A stretch of DNA of 64,000 nucleotides from Thecamonas trahens ATCC 50062 (GCF_000142905.1 NW_013657635.1:119241-183240); one strand, 5' to 3'; numbered from the stretch's first letter, positions 9,279 through 19,503 are shown. Translations and numbers: made by a program. Notes: generated by a model not told the origin, from the sequence alone.

Positions 9279-11213
9279 CTAGGGGTCAACGTCATCAACA
9301 AAGTAGCCCTCGGCGAGAGAGGCGATGTCGGACGAAGAGGCGGTGGCGATCGAGTGGTGTGACGAACGGTGCGATGAGTGGTGCGATGAGTGGTGCGACG
9401 AGTGTCGTATGTGAGTCGGGTGATGGACTTGCTTGGGAATGGCAAGTTGAATGTCGTGCGGTGACGAGGAGGGGCGGGCGTGGAGGTGAGCGCCAGTCGG
9501 GAGACGGGCACCGGTCGAGACTGCGCCCGAGGCTGCCGACGAGCCCGTGGTCGATGCGTGGGTCGATGACGACGATGCCGACGATGTCCATGAGACGGCC
9601 TCGGGATCGCGGCCGCGAACAAGAGCAAGCTTGCGCGACTGCGGACCAGGAAGGGCATGTGGGCCAAAGCCAAGAGCAGAGACATTGAGCAGCGAGAGCT
9701 GGGTCGACTGCTGGCGGGCGCGCGAGCGGAGACGGGCCTTGCGGTCGCGGGTGGATGCCGACGAGGCGGCGGCGGCTTCGCGCGATTGGACAGAGAGCAC
9801 GTTGCCAAGGGCGTCACTGAGGGCGGCACCGGCGGCGGCATCGGTGGCAAGGTAGATAAGCGTCTGCTGCAGCTGCGGCGAAGCCGAGGCGAGGGCCGAG
9901 TCGGAGGCGAGGACACAAAGGCCCCGGCGCATGATGCGGAGGAGAATCGAGTTGACCTCGGGATGCTGGAGGAGCTTCACCACGATGCCCATCAGCTGGG
10001 CAGACTCGGGGGTGAGGGCTGTCTCGCCAGGCGTGGCGGCCGAGGCTGATGGTGTCGGCGCAGGGCCTTGGCTCGAGATAATGGCGAGGAGCTCGGGGAC
10101 TTTGGCCAGGTCGGAGGCCAGATCGGCGACCTGAGCCATGCCCTCGGACGAGAGCGAGCCGTCGCGCAGGCGGTCGTTGAGCGAGAGCCGCGGGCGGGAG
10201 CCAAAGCTCGACTCGCCGTCGATGGAAAGAGATTGCCGAAGCTCGCGACGCGAGATGGATCGCTCTGAGAGAGCGTCATCGCGGCGCATCTGTGTGGGAG
10301 CGCCGCGGGCCTGGCGATGGAGCTTGCGCTCGTGGAGGCCGAGGACATCGAGGACGCCGGCGAGGCCTGCGGCGGGCGAAGAGTCAGAGACAGAGCGGGT
10401 CAGCCACTCGCCATTCTGGCGGTACCTGTAGAGGCGATACATGGAGTAAAGGACAGCGCATCCAAGAATGGCGCGGACAACGGTGATGAGCGAGGTGAGG
10501 AGAGTGGAGAGGCGAATGTGGTTAAAGACGCAGCGGAAGAGCATGGCGTGGCGCTCCATCATCTGCCACACAAAGTTGCGGTCGCCACCGCACTGGAAAA
10601 AGTAAAAGGTGCCACCGTCGACGCCGCGCTGGTTGCCGATGATGGCGATGAACGAGTAGCGGAGCGAGATGGCGGCCATGTAGCAGAAGATGATGGCAAC
10701 CTTAAAGTAGAGGAAGCGGTTGATCTGGACAATGAGGCCGGCGTTGGCCTTGAGGATGACGTCGTCGTCGACATCGTCGTCCATCTCCACAATGTCGTCT
10801 GCCCGGACACGAATCTGGTTGATGTACGAGGACGAGATGGACATGAAGATGCCAGTGAGGAGGACGTTGAGGGCGGTGAAGATGGTCATGCTCAGGGTGT
10901 ACTGCTTGATCTCGTTCTCGCAGTTGATGTTGACAAAGTCCTTGTTGAGGACAAAGTCCGAGAGCGCCCAGTTGACCTTCCCCAGACCGCCCACCGTCTC
11001 CAGCGAGACGTTTGCCGGTGGATACTTCCACAGCTCCTTGTCCGCCGCCGCGCTCCATGGCGAGCACTCGACGCCGTCGAGGACCAGCAGGCTGCCAAAG
11101 AGCAGTTCGAGGAGGGCGAGGAAGAGGAAGAGGAACCAGAGTCCGAGTTCAGAGTACGAGTGATGTCGCGTGGGCGTGAACAGCGCAGAGACGGTCGTCA
11201 GCAGCTGCGACAT
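9279..11213 (-). CDS. Four-helix membrane protein with long Ser-rich cytosolic tail, unknown function
   Basis: 644 residues that I do not recognise. Predicted transmembrane helices lie at ~22-47 (LGLWFLFLFLALLELLFGSL), ~107-130, ~178-203 and ~245-270. Between TM1 and TM2 is a ~60-residue loop with Cys and one N-glycosylation sequon (ANVSLE), suggesting a luminal or extracellular side. A strongly acidic loop (EMDDDVDDD) sits between TM2 and TM3. After TM4 comes ~370 residues of Ser/Arg-rich low-complexity sequence with His-Ser repeats near the end (RHSSHHSSHHSS). The topology recalls small four-TM receptors or channels, but no family signature was seen. Same strand as the ELO gene upstream and the acetyltransferase downstream. 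Confidence 0.65.
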   Translation of the reverse strand: MSQLLTTVSALFTPTRHHSYSELGLWFLFLFLALLELLFGSLLVLDGVECSPWSAAADKELWKYPPANVSLETVGGLGKVNWALSDFVLNKDFVNINCENEIKQYTLSMTIFTALNVLLTGIFMSISSSYINQIRVRADDIVEMDDDVDDDVILKANAGLIVQINRFLYFKVAIIFCYMAAISLRYSFIAIIGNQRGVDGGTFYFFQCGGDRNFVWQMMERHAMLFRCVFNHIRLSTLLTSLITVVRAILGCAVLYSMYRLYRYRQNGEWLTRSVSDSSPAAGLAGVLDVLGLHERKLHRQARGAPTQMRRDDALSERSISRRELRQSLSIDGESSFGSRPRLSLNDRLRDGSLSSEGMAQVADLASDLAKVPELLAIISSQGPAPTPSASAATPGETALTPESAQLMGIVVKLLQHPEVNSILLRIMRRGLCVLASDSALASASPQLQQTLIYLATDAAAGAALSDALGNVLSVQSREAAAASSASTRDRKARLRSRARQQSTQLSLLNVSALGFGPHALPGPQSRKLALVRGRDPEAVSWTSSASSSSTHASTTGSSAASGAVSTGARLPTGAHLHARPSSSPHDIQLAIPKQVHHPTHIRHSSHHSSHHSSHRSSHHSIATASSSDIASLAEGYFVDDVDP

Positions 11214-11477
11214 GTCCGTCTCTCCCCACCCGCAAGTCGAGTCTGCGGCTCGCGCAAGCGCTCACCGCTCGCGTTAGTTAGCGCTCAGCGCTCACTGCCG
11301 CCTGCCGCGCCCGCCCGCTTGCCGCCCGCCTGCCGCCGGCCTTCCTCCCGCCGGCCTTAGATTGGGCGCACGCGCGTGCGGGGGGGGGGTATGCTATACC
11401 TCTACATGTGCATATGATGTGCATGTGCGTGTGTGCATCGCGTGCTGCTCATGGCGTGCTGTGCTCATCGCCTGCGT

Positions 11478-12233
11478 TTACGAGGCCTTGGCCTTGGCAG
11501 CCTTGCCAGCGAGATACTTGTTGCGGAAGAAGGAGACAAAGAGGATGACGAGAGCAACGACGTAGACGTTGTTGGCGACAATGGCCCAGTAGTGCAGGCC
11601 GACGTTGCAGGGGAGGCCGATAAAGTACGGGATGGATGAGGCGAGGCCGATGATGAACTGGGCAATCTGCATCGAGGTGAGGAGGACCGACCACTTGGGC
11701 CGGTAGCCAAAGCAAGTGAGAAAGTAGTAAAAGTACATGATGGTGTGGATGGTCGAGTTGAGGACAATAAAGATATAGATTGAGTCCGCCCGGGCTGCCG
11801 TGAGCACCCACGTGATCCACACCGCACCGACGTGGTGGAAGGTCTGCAGAAAGATCGGCTGCTTGCCCTTGAGAATGACGATCCACGTGTCGATAAACTC
11901 GTATGCCTTGGACCAGAAAAAGTACGTCGCCAGCATTTCCAGCGGTGAGCCGTGGACGTCCATCAGGTCATGGCACGAGCCGTAGACGATGAACGACTTG
12001 TCCGGGTAGCCAGCGAGGAAGGTCACAGTCTTGACCAGCATGATGGCCGAGAAAATAGACATGCCAGCATTGTGCACGATGGAGAAGACCTTGAGTGGGC
12101 CGCGCGGCGCAGTCCAGCCCTTGAGCCCGGCATTCACCCCCAGATACACCACGGTGAGCAAAATGGGGAGGACCACAGGGAGCGAGGCCGACGGTTGGGT
12201 GAGCATCATCTTGGCCAGTTGCGAGAGCGACAT
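11478..12233 (-). CDS. ELO-family very-long-chain fatty acid elongase (3-ketoacyl-CoA synthase)
   Basis: 251 residues, typical for ELO. It condenses malonyl-CoA with an acyl-CoA in the ER membrane. The motifs appear in order: KAYEFIDT (KxxEFxDT), QTFHHVGAVW (the His box, HxxHH variant with HH), and NSTIHTIMYFYY (NxxxHxxMYxYY). There are about seven hydrophobic segments. The C-terminus, RNKYLAGKAAKAKAS, is lysine-rich, consistent with ER retrieval. The start chosen is the ATG giving MSLSQLAKMM; the frame is open 16 codons further up but without an ATG. The QxFHH form of the His box, rather than HVYHH, points to elongases of the saturated/monounsaturated or trypanosomatid-like type, but substrate length cannot be assigned. 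Confidence 0.93.
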   Translation of the reverse strand: MSLSQLAKMMLTQPSASLPVVLPILLTVVYLGVNAGLKGWTAPRGPLKVFSIVHNAGMSIFSAIMLVKTVTFLAGYPDKSFIVYGSCHDLMDVHGSPLEMLATYFFWSKAYEFIDTWIVILKGKQPIFLQTFHHVGAVWITWVLTAARADSIYIFIVLNSTIHTIMYFYYFLTCFGYRPKWSVLLTSMQIAQFIIGLASSIPYFIGLPCNVGLHYWAIVANNVYVVALVILFVSFFRNKYLAGKAAKAKAS

Positions 12234-13237
12234 GGATGCGAGGCGGAGTGGGCGGGAGAGAGACGGGCGCTTGGCAGTCAATGCAACCTCTACCGACTAT
12301 CAATGTCGTCTAGAGCAGTGTCTCCTTCTCTTCCTCCCCTCCTCAAGCCCGCTCTCTTGCCGTCCCTTGCCACGTCGTCAACTCTGTTGTGGGATGGGAT
12401 CCCGGCAACGGCCGATTCTTTTTTCGTCCGTTTGCAGGAGTCCAGGCGGAGACCGCCATCGCTGCTCTCTGCGCGCTCTCTTGGACGGGGAAATGGCTAG
12501 TAAGGACATGAGGGGCAGGGTTAGAAGTTGAGCAGTGTAGTGGAATGGGTGGATGTGGTGGGGAGAACTTGATGGCATAGCGCGGGAGCGGAAATGGCAG
12601 TGTAGTCAGGCGTCTGGCTGGGGCAATCACGTGATTGTCGTTCTCAGCCACCTCGTCATCTTTACTCCGCGTCCAAGTTTCCACAGCCTCGCTGCTTTGC
12701 ATCATTGGCCAACCGTTCCAGGCTGAGCATGAGGACCAATCTATCCGCCTCGGCGCTGCTTTTATCCGCCTCGAACCTCGGTCTTTGCTGCTGCACTTGG
12801 CGGTCAGAATCACGGGCGCAGAGCAGATCGGCGTAGCTGGACGCACAGCGACAGCACTACACATACAGCTCGATCAGTCTCACCAGAATTGAAAGACGCC
12901 GATATCGGAGCAAGAGTTGTAGACCTGGAGCCAGCCAGCCTGGAGCTCCATGATTGGAGCACTAGCGTGAGCAGGAGACGGATTGACGGCTTCCGACCAT
13001 ACCATGGCCATCTTTCTCTTCCCTTGGCAGCCTCTTGAATGTCCTCTTCTCCCTTGTGGCGCCTTCTTTCATCAAATCGCACTCGATGGCACTCGCGCGG
13101 CGTCTGCCGCCGCCAACCGCGGCCGTCGCTGGGCGGCCGTCCGTTGAACGGCGGCCGGTGGCAGCTGGCGACGACGACGGACAGAGCGACGGTCAAGCGG
13201 ACGACGGCACCTCACCCAGCACCGACTTGTGGACGGC
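12234..13237. other. Divergent intergenic region, no gene recognised
   Basis: About 1 kb between the ELO elongase and the MORN gene, which point away from each other. It holds no long low-complexity array, unusual among the divergent spacers here. A CACGTG box lies at ~12629. Short open frames on both strands have no recognisable product. A small spliced gene or an RNA gene cannot be excluded. Confidence 0.6.
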
Positions 13238-14809
13238 ATGTCGCGAGACGGGGTCGAGGCGGAGCAGAAGTTTGGGCTGGCGCATGGGCAGGCTGGCTTG
13301 AGGGCGAGCGGGAGCGAAGGAGCTGGGCTGTCTGGAGCGGTCTCTGTGAGCTGCGGCGGAGGGACGTACACGGGAGAGATGGTGGACGGGGCATTCCATG
13401 GCACGGGAACCTTTGTCTCCTCAGCCTTTACCTACACCGGCGGATGGGTTGCGGATGCCATGCATGGCCACGGCGATCTGGTCCTGGCTGATGGCTCGTC
13501 CTATGTTGGCTCCTTTGCCCACAACATGTACCACGGATCGGGCAAGCTGGTCCTCGCCGATGGTGAGTCGTATGACGGAGACTGGGTCCATCACGTCCGC
13601 TGTGGCCGCGGCACGCTGGTCTTGCCAAACGGCGCTGGCTGGTACGCGGGATGCTGGCTCGATGGCAGCATGCACGGGCGCGGCGAGGCCCTGCTCGCCG
13701 ATGGCTCGCGCTACACCGGCGACTGGTACGCAGGCGTCATGCACGGCTCGGGCACAATTGTCGCTGCCGATGGCACCGCGTACGTGGGCAGCTTTGATAA
13801 TGGTGTCCGTGCTGGCTCGGGCACCCTCACCGCCACGGGTCGGGTGTACTCGGGGGAGTGGGCGGCTGGCGCGCCCCATGGCACCGGCACGCTCATCTTT
13901 GACGACGGCCGCTCGTACGACGGCGAGTGGGACGCCGGCCGCCCGCACGGCAAAGGCGTTTTTCGCTTTGCCGATGGCGCGTCGTACTCGGGCCACTGGG
14001 AGCACGGCGTGCTCCTCGACGACGGCGCTGTCTTTGTCTCGGCCTCGGGCGAGCAGTATGCGCATGCCTGGGCACATCTCGCTGCAGGCTCTGCTGGGCC
14101 GCCACGCCCACCGCCGCCGCCAGAGACACATACATGGCTGCCGCAGGCGGCATCAGCTGGTAGTCTTGGCGGGCGTGCTCACCTCGCCGCTCCCGCCTCC
14201 GGACCCAAGCAGGGCGCTGTGCCCGCGTGTGCCGAGGCAGGCCAGCCGGCTGCTAGCCCTGGCCCAGCGCCTGACCCGGTCCCCGGTCACCATCGCGGAC
14301 TCAACAGAGATGTTATGGACCTCGAAGAGGCCTCGCGCGGCCTCCCAGCGCCGTACACCTGGTACGATCCGGTTGTGCACTCGCTCTCGTGCAAGCTTAT
14401 GGACCGCCGCGCCGCGCTGGCGGCCACACTTCGTGAGTACGACGTGTCGCGGACCCGCCACGGCTTCCTTCCGCTGGCGCGAGTCCGGCAGGCTCTGCGA
14501 AACATTGGCATTCGTCTCGATGCCGACGAGTACGACTTTGTGCTCGCCATGTTTGGTCCAAACTCGCAGTGGATCAACACAGACGACCTCGTCCGCTTTG
14601 TCACCACCGCCGAGCGCGAGTGGCACCGCCGCCACCCCCACCATGGACCGTCGCTCCATCAGCCACGCCGTCTTTCGCGCGCCGCTCGCCAAGCCCGCGC
14701 CGATGCCGCCGCATTCACCGAGCTCGACGACGATGACTGCGCCAGCGACGACAGCGACTGCCTCGCAGACGTCGACGCCGAGTCTGGCCTCATGTTTGTC
14801 GAATTGTGA
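13238..14809 (+). CDS. MORN-repeat protein with EF-hand-like C-terminal domain
   Basis: 523 residues. Ten MORN repeats of about 23 residues run from ~45 to ~275, each with the YxGxWxxxxxHGxG core, for example YTGGWVADAMHGHG, YDGEWDAGRPHGKG and YSGEWAAGAPHGTG; the last has lost the HG. A Pro-rich linker follows, then at ~390-460 a helical segment (LAATLREYDVSRTRHGFLPL and DADEYDFVLAMFGPNSQWIN) that looks like a degenerate EF-hand pair, with an acidic Asp-rich tail. MORN proteins commonly bind membranes or act as scaffolds in flagellar and cortical structures. The start is the first ATG; the frame extends three codons further without one. Tandem with PEX5 downstream (367 bp). Confidence 0.85.
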   Translation: MSRDGVEAEQKFGLAHGQAGLRASGSEGAGLSGAVSVSCGGGTYTGEMVDGAFHGTGTFVSSAFTYTGGWVADAMHGHGDLVLADGSSYVGSFAHNMYHGSGKLVLADGESYDGDWVHHVRCGRGTLVLPNGAGWYAGCWLDGSMHGRGEALLADGSRYTGDWYAGVMHGSGTIVAADGTAYVGSFDNGVRAGSGTLTATGRVYSGEWAAGAPHGTGTLIFDDGRSYDGEWDAGRPHGKGVFRFADGASYSGHWEHGVLLDDGAVFVSASGEQYAHAWAHLAAGSAGPPRPPPPPETHTWLPQAASAGSLGGRAHLAAPASGPKQGAVPACAEAGQPAASPGPAPDPVPGHHRGLNRDVMDLEEASRGLPAPYTWYDPVVHSLSCKLMDRRAALAATLREYDVSRTRHGFLPLARVRQALRNIGIRLDADEYDFVLAMFGPNSQWINTDDLVRFVTTAEREWHRRHPHHGPSLHQPRRLSRAARQARADAAAFTELDDDDCASDDSDCLADVDAESGLMFVEL

Positions 14810-15176
14810 CCGATCATGGCGTGTTCAGCACACCGTTATCCGGCAAGCACAATCTGTCTAGCGAGCTGAAGGCATGTCACCCGGCCCCGTTATACGCAAC
14901 GAGATTCCGTCGAGAGGCTGCTTCCACCGCACCATACACAATGTGCGATGGGGTTGGACACGGCAATCATCGGACAGCGCACCCTCTATTGATACCCAAG
15001 CGTGTGTTGCATGATCATTAACGCATTCCAATCTCCCAAGCTCGACCATGTTCACCACCATGCCCACCTTGTCACGCTGATTGCCGATTGGCAGGCAGCA
15101 GCAGCACCCGCCGCCGCCACCGCACCGTTCTCGTCCACTGCTAGCCCACACGTGTCGCGACAAGCACCACACACAC
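14810..15176. other. Intergenic spacer before PEX5
   Basis: 367 bp between the MORN-protein stop and the PEX5 start, presumably 3' UTR plus PEX5 promoter. No repeat array and no coding signal stands out. Confidence 0.6.
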
Positions 15177-17623
15177 ATGGACGGCTTCCTCGACGGACAG
15201 GTCGACTGTGGTCCCGGGGGCAATGCCCTGTCACAGATGATGGACGCCGTGACCGGGGGGCAGGCAAGGACATTGTATGTGTGCATCTTCCGTGTGGACG
15301 GTGTGTGTGGTGGGGGGGGGGGGGGGAGGGGGGGCAGGAGTGGGGGAGGGTGGGGAGGGTGGACAGGTCGCACACACTCAGTGGGATGGTGGGGATGGTG
15401 GGGGGCGGGGACGTGGGGTCGGGGGGACAGGGTATGGGAGGGGGGGGGCAGGATGGGGAGGTGGGGAGGGTGGACAGGTCGCACACACTCATGGGATGTG
15501 GGGATGTGGGGGCGGGGGACGTGGGGTCGGGGGGACAGGGTATGGAGGGAGGACATGCGCAGGCTGCGGCACAGGCACAGGCGCAGGCGCAGGCGCAGGC
15601 TGTGGCACTGGCTGAGGCGCATGCACGGGCGGCTGGTGGTGGCGGTGGAGGCGGTAGTGGTGGTGGTGGTGGTGGTGGCCTCGCCGGCCCGCCGCTGCCG
15701 GCTGGAGCGATGGGCGCAGTGGGTGCGGGGGCTGGCTTTGATGCCGGCGAGTTCTACTCGCAGCAGCAGATGGAGGCGCTGTGGCGGATGCAGGCAGCGG
15801 CAGCGGCTCAGGCGCAGGCTCAGGAGAGTGCGCAGGGCGCGGTAGCGCAGGGCGGGGGACGAGCCAAGCCCGCGCCCGGGCTGGGCATGGGCCCGATGGC
15901 CGGGATGATGGGCATGGGCCCGATGGCTGGGATGATGGGCATGGGCCCGATGGCGGGGATGATGGGCATGGGCCCGATGGCAGGGATGGCGGGTGTGGGC
16001 CCACAACAGATGCTGATGGGTGGTGGCGCTGCTGCTGCGGCGCCGCAGTCGCACATTGCGTCGCTCTTTCAGCCGTCGGCAGCGCCACAGCGCCCGGCAC
16101 CGCAGCCGGTAGATGAGGCCCTCGCCGAGGAAAGCGGCGAAATGGCAAGTGAGGCGCCGCAGGACTCGTGGACCCGGCAGTTTATCAATGAGCGCAACCA
16201 GACGCGGCTTGCCGAGCACGACATCTCGACCGACGAGCTGCAGCAGCTGTCGCGGGCGGTTGTGGACGGAATTGAAGACCCGCGAGTGAAGAACTCGGAC
16301 CTCATCAAATTCCTCAACAAGGTCGCTGACGGCTCTGTCCGCTTTGAAGGCGGCGAGATGGTGACCGGCGAGGCGACTGGCGCGGCGGCGGCGAGCACGG
16401 CGGCGACGCCTGCCCTGGGCGCGGCGGCGACGCCGAAGTCGGCAGCGGCACTTGTCGACAACCTGCTTGCCAGACATGCTCCGGAGAGCTCTGTGAACGC
16501 AGCTTCGGAAGCAGGCGCGGTCGAGGCGGAGGCTGCGGCTGCGGCTGCAGATGCGACAACGCCGGCCGAGGCAGCGGAGGCAGAGGCATCAGCGTGGGGC
16601 GCAGCGGCGGCGGCGGCCAAGGGCTACCACTTTCAAAAGACCAACCCGTACCTCGCGTCGCAGGCCGAGACGCCGGCCGAGATGAGCGCGCTGGAGCGCG
16701 GGATGGAGCTGCTGAAGACCGGCAACATCGCTGAAGCCATTCTTGCGTTTGAGGCTGCGGTGGTGGAGGACGAGTCGTCGCTGGCGTGGCAGATGCTTGG
16801 CCTCTCGCACGCAGAGAACGACAAGGACTACTACGCGGTGCTGGCGCTGGAGCGGGCGGTGGCGCTCGACGCGCACAACAACGAGGCGCTGATGCACCTT
16901 GCGGTGGCGTACACCAACGAGTCGAACCGGGCCAAGGCGCTCGAGGTGCTCGAGCAGTGGATCCGGCAACACCCCGAGTACCGCCACATCGACTTTGACT
17001 CTGTGTCGTCGGCCGACCCGTTTGGGGCATCCGAGGCCGACACGGCGGGCATGCCGGATCTCTCGGACCCTGCCGAGGTTGCGTTCTACCAGCACTTTAC
17101 GGCGTACTGGAAGTCGTCGCTCGAGTCGCACGCGAGGGTCACCAACATGTTCCTGGAGGCTGTGCGGTCTAACGCGTCGTCCGGAGCCGGGCTCGACGCC
17201 GATGTCCAGGTCGGCCTCGGCATCCTGCTTAATCTCTCGCACGAGTTTGACAAAGCTGCCGAGTGCTTTGCCGCTGCGCTGCAGTCTCGACCGGACGACT
17301 ACATGCTGTGGAACAAGCTCGGGGCGACGCTCGCCAACTCGTCACGGTGCGAAGAGGCGCTCGACGCCTACCATAACTCGCTGCTGATCAACCCGTCGTA
17401 TGTGCGGGCCAAGGTCAACATGGGCATTTCCTGCTCGAACCTCAAGGACTTTGCCGCGGCCGCCGTCCACTACCTCGGCGCGCTGACCATGGAGCCGCGG
17501 TCGCAGGCCGAGCACATCTGGCACCTGCTGCGGATGTCGCTCGCGCTCATGGACCGCGAGGACCTGGTCAAGCTCAGCTACGAGGGCAACCTCGACGCGT
17601 TCCGGGCCCACTTTCACTTTTAG
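15177..17623 (+). CDS. PEX5: Peroxisomal targeting signal 1 receptor (two exons, intron boundaries approximate)
   Basis: Cycling receptor that binds SKL-type signals and delivers cargo to the peroxisomal matrix. Exon 1 starts MDGFLDGQVDCGPGGNALSQ, giving a Cys at residue 11 followed by NxL, exactly where PEX5 carries its ubiquitinated cysteine. A G-rich intron follows: donor somewhere in 15263-15290 (GTATGT-, GTGTGC- or GC-type sites are all present) and acceptor near the CAG series at ~15551-15570. The downstream exon has Ala/Gln- and Gly-rich stretches, a fourfold GMGPMAGMM repeat, one WxxxF motif (WTRQF) for PEX14, then the TPR domain: NPYL, GMELLKTGNIAEAILAFEAAV, LGLSHAENDKDYYAVLAL, LAVAYTNESNRAKALEVLEQW, and C-terminal LGILLNLSHEFDKAAECF and CSNLKDFAAAAVHYL. 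Its stop codon overlaps the stop of the convergent DUF3841 gene. Confidence 0.9.
15291..15550 (+). repeat. G-rich probable PEX5 intron with internal duplication
   Basis: The region is very G-rich (including a run of about 14 G at ~15311). It contains a duplicated block, gtggacaggtcgcacacact, at ~15359 and ~15473, each preceded by GGGGAGG and followed by GGGATG-type sequence, as well as two copies of acgtggggtcggggggacag. The exon 1 and exon 2 frames of PEX5 differ across it, so it is best read as an intron. Confidence 0.7.
15885..16000 (+). repeat. 27-bp coding tandem repeat in PEX5
   Basis: Four copies of a 27-nt unit encoding GMGPMAGMM, the last ending MA instead of MM. They lie in the disordered N-terminal half of PEX5, between the Cys11 region and the WxxxF motif. 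Confidence 0.9.
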
Positions 17624-19503
17624 CTGCTCGCGGTTGCTGGCCCGCGGTCGAGTGGGAGCCAGTCGTCGGCCCAGAGCTCGCCGTCGTATCGGCCCAGCAG
17701 ATGCGGGGCGACCGAGGGCACGCTCGGCTCGTCGGCGGCACCGGGCTGGTGCGCCAGCAGCTCGGCGAGCTGAGCGGTGGCACGCTCGCCGCGGGCGGCA
17801 GGCGTGTCTGAGAGCTCGCCACGACGGACTGCATCCATAACCTCGGCCATGGTCATGCGTGCCTCTGCGGTGCTTTCCATGCCGTCGTCGAAGAGCTCGG
17901 TGTACGAGCGCGGGTAGCGGAGGGCGGCGCGACCGCCGGCGGCGGCCGTTGCTGCAGCTGCAACCTCGTAGAAGGTATGTGCGCCGGTTGGGACGAGGAA
18001 GGCGAGCGAGGCGGCGCGGATAAGAGCGGGCGCGACCCGCGGTGCTATGAGGCCGCCAAAGGTCATGTACCGAAGCGTGCAGCCGGAGACGCCGGTGACG
18101 AGCGGGATGCCGAGGTTGGCCAGAACGCGGACGGTCTTGTTTGCGGCGATGAGGGTGCACAGCCGCGCAGCGTCGATCCAGGGCACAGCGAGTGGGCCGT
18201 GCGGCGACTCCAGTTGCTCCTCCCAGGCGGTGAGCGAGCCGCCGACTGCGGCAAAGGCTGCGCGGGAGGCATGTGACCATGCATCGCGCTCGCTGACGCC
18301 TGTGGCAGCGCGCATGGCGTTCTGGGCGCGGGTGAGCCTGTGGCGGGTCATCCGGGCCAGCTCCTCGCCGGACGGATAGTCTGCGCTGTGGAGCTTGGCC
18401 AGCAGCTCGAGGTCCCAGCCGCAGCGCGTCGCAATGTCGTTGAGCGCGGCATGCTCGAGGGAGACGAGGTCGGGCGCGAGGATGCGGGTGATAAAGCAGT
18501 GAAAGTGGGTGAGGAGTGTGCGGACGGTGTCGGCGTCGGGCACCACGCGGGTATCGCCCTCCCACACGGCGCGGAGGCGGGCTGGATCTGCGCCGACCCG
18601 GCCGGAGAACGGCAGGTCGAGCGGGGTGGCGGTGAGGGCGAGGAGCTCGTCGAGCGGTGGGCCGATCTCGGCTCGCTCCTTCATGTAAAGATAAGCGGCG
18701 TCGCGGATGGCGACACACGCGTCGCGGACCATCGAGTGGGCTGTCAGCGCGTTGCAGACTCGCTGCTCATAGCTTCGGCGGAGCTCGCACAGCGTCGACG
18801 CAGCGGCCCCGGCGGCAGCGCGGGAAGCCTCAACGTCTTCCATCTCGGCGGCGGCGTCCCCGATGGGCGGGACGGTGGCTTGATGAGCGTCGGGTGAGGT
18901 GGCGTCGACGACCGGCAGCCGCTGCACGCCGACAACCTCGTGCAGGTACAGCCCGTCGAGGACGACCTGGGCGTTGACGCCATGCGGCGGCGGCAGCGTG
19001 TCGATGAATATGGCCTCCCACGAGCGCTCGATGTCGCAGTGCGGAACGTCTGGATCGGCGGCATCAAGCGGGCGGCCGTCGGGCGAGACCGGAAAGCCGT
19101 AGAGAACGCTCTGATCCCAGGCAGCAAAGTCGGAGACGAGCAGGCGATCGGGCGGGATGCGGGCGTGGATGACGACGCTGGGCTCTGTGGCGGGATAAGT
19201 AGGCGGAGAGAGCCAAGCCCAGAGCGGATAGTTGAGCGATGCAGCGGGAATGCGGCGAGCCATGGCGGCGATCATCCACTCGTAGCCGGCGGCAAACGAG
19301 TCAAAGCCGTCTTGGCTTGGAATGGCCTCGGCGGCATCGCCAAAGACCACGCCACGATTGCGAAGCAGCTCCCACACAGCGTCAACCTGCTGGGTGTAGA
19401 CATCGACTAGCGGCGGCTCTGGTGGCCCTTCTCCTCCTTGAGACGGGCTGTACGAGGTGTTTGACGCCATGGGGAGTGGTACGGGCTCTCCCTTGCTAGC
19501 CAT
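17620..19503 (-). CDS. DUF3841-domain protein with long helical C-terminal region
   Basis: 627 residues. The N-terminal ~170 residues match the DUF3841 pattern: YTQQVDAVWELLRNRGVVFGD, then FAAGYEWMIAAMARRI, NYPLWAWLSPP, and further on RLLVSDFAAWDQ and the CDIERSWEAIF block. As far as I know DUF3841 is described mostly from bacteria, with no defined function. The remaining ~450 residues are helical and Ala-rich, with no domain I recognise; conserved-looking pieces include RHRLTRAQNAMRAATGVSE and GVSGCTLRYMTFGGL. The start is the first of two nearby ATGs; the second (MASNTSYSPS) is 12 codons later. Its TAA stop overlaps the TAG of PEX5 by two bases. Upstream it shares a 283-bp divergent promoter with the NDUFAF4-like gene. 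Confidence 0.7.
   Translation of the reverse strand: MASKGEPVPLPMASNTSYSPSQGGEGPPEPPLVDVYTQQVDAVWELLRNRGVVFGDAAEAIPSQDGFDSFAAGYEWMIAAMARRIPAASLNYPLWAWLSPPTYPATEPSVVIHARIPPDRLLVSDFAAWDQSVLYGFPVSPDGRPLDAADPDVPHCDIERSWEAIFIDTLPPPHGVNAQVVLDGLYLHEVVGVQRLPVVDATSPDAHQATVPPIGDAAAEMEDVEASRAAAGAAASTLCELRRSYEQRVCNALTAHSMVRDACVAIRDAAYLYMKERAEIGPPLDELLALTATPLDLPFSGRVGADPARLRAVWEGDTRVVPDADTVRTLLTHFHCFITRILAPDLVSLEHAALNDIATRCGWDLELLAKLHSADYPSGEELARMTRHRLTRAQNAMRAATGVSERDAWSHASRAAFAAVGGSLTAWEEQLESPHGPLAVPWIDAARLCTLIAANKTVRVLANLGIPLVTGVSGCTLRYMTFGGLIAPRVAPALIRAASLAFLVPTGAHTFYEVAAAATAAAGGRAALRYPRSYTELFDDGMESTAEARMTMAEVMDAVRRGELSDTPAARGERATAQLAELLAHQPGAADEPSVPSVAPHLLGRYDGELWADDWLPLDRGPATASS

Noticed and set aside
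12234-13237. Small genes in the ELO/MORN spacer (85-codon + strand and 128- and 173-codon - strand frames)
   Set aside because: The + strand frame lacks an ATG, neither strand shows a recognisable domain, and the frames compete with one another.
14858-16477. 539-codon open frame on the - strand across the PEX5 5' region
   Set aside because: It is antisense to clearly conserved PEX5 sequence, is made of Arg/His/Pro low complexity and has no domain.
17342-18718. 458-codon - strand frame inside the DUF3841 gene
   Set aside because: High-GC shadow frame rich in Arg/Pro; the other - strand frame has the DUF3841 motifs.
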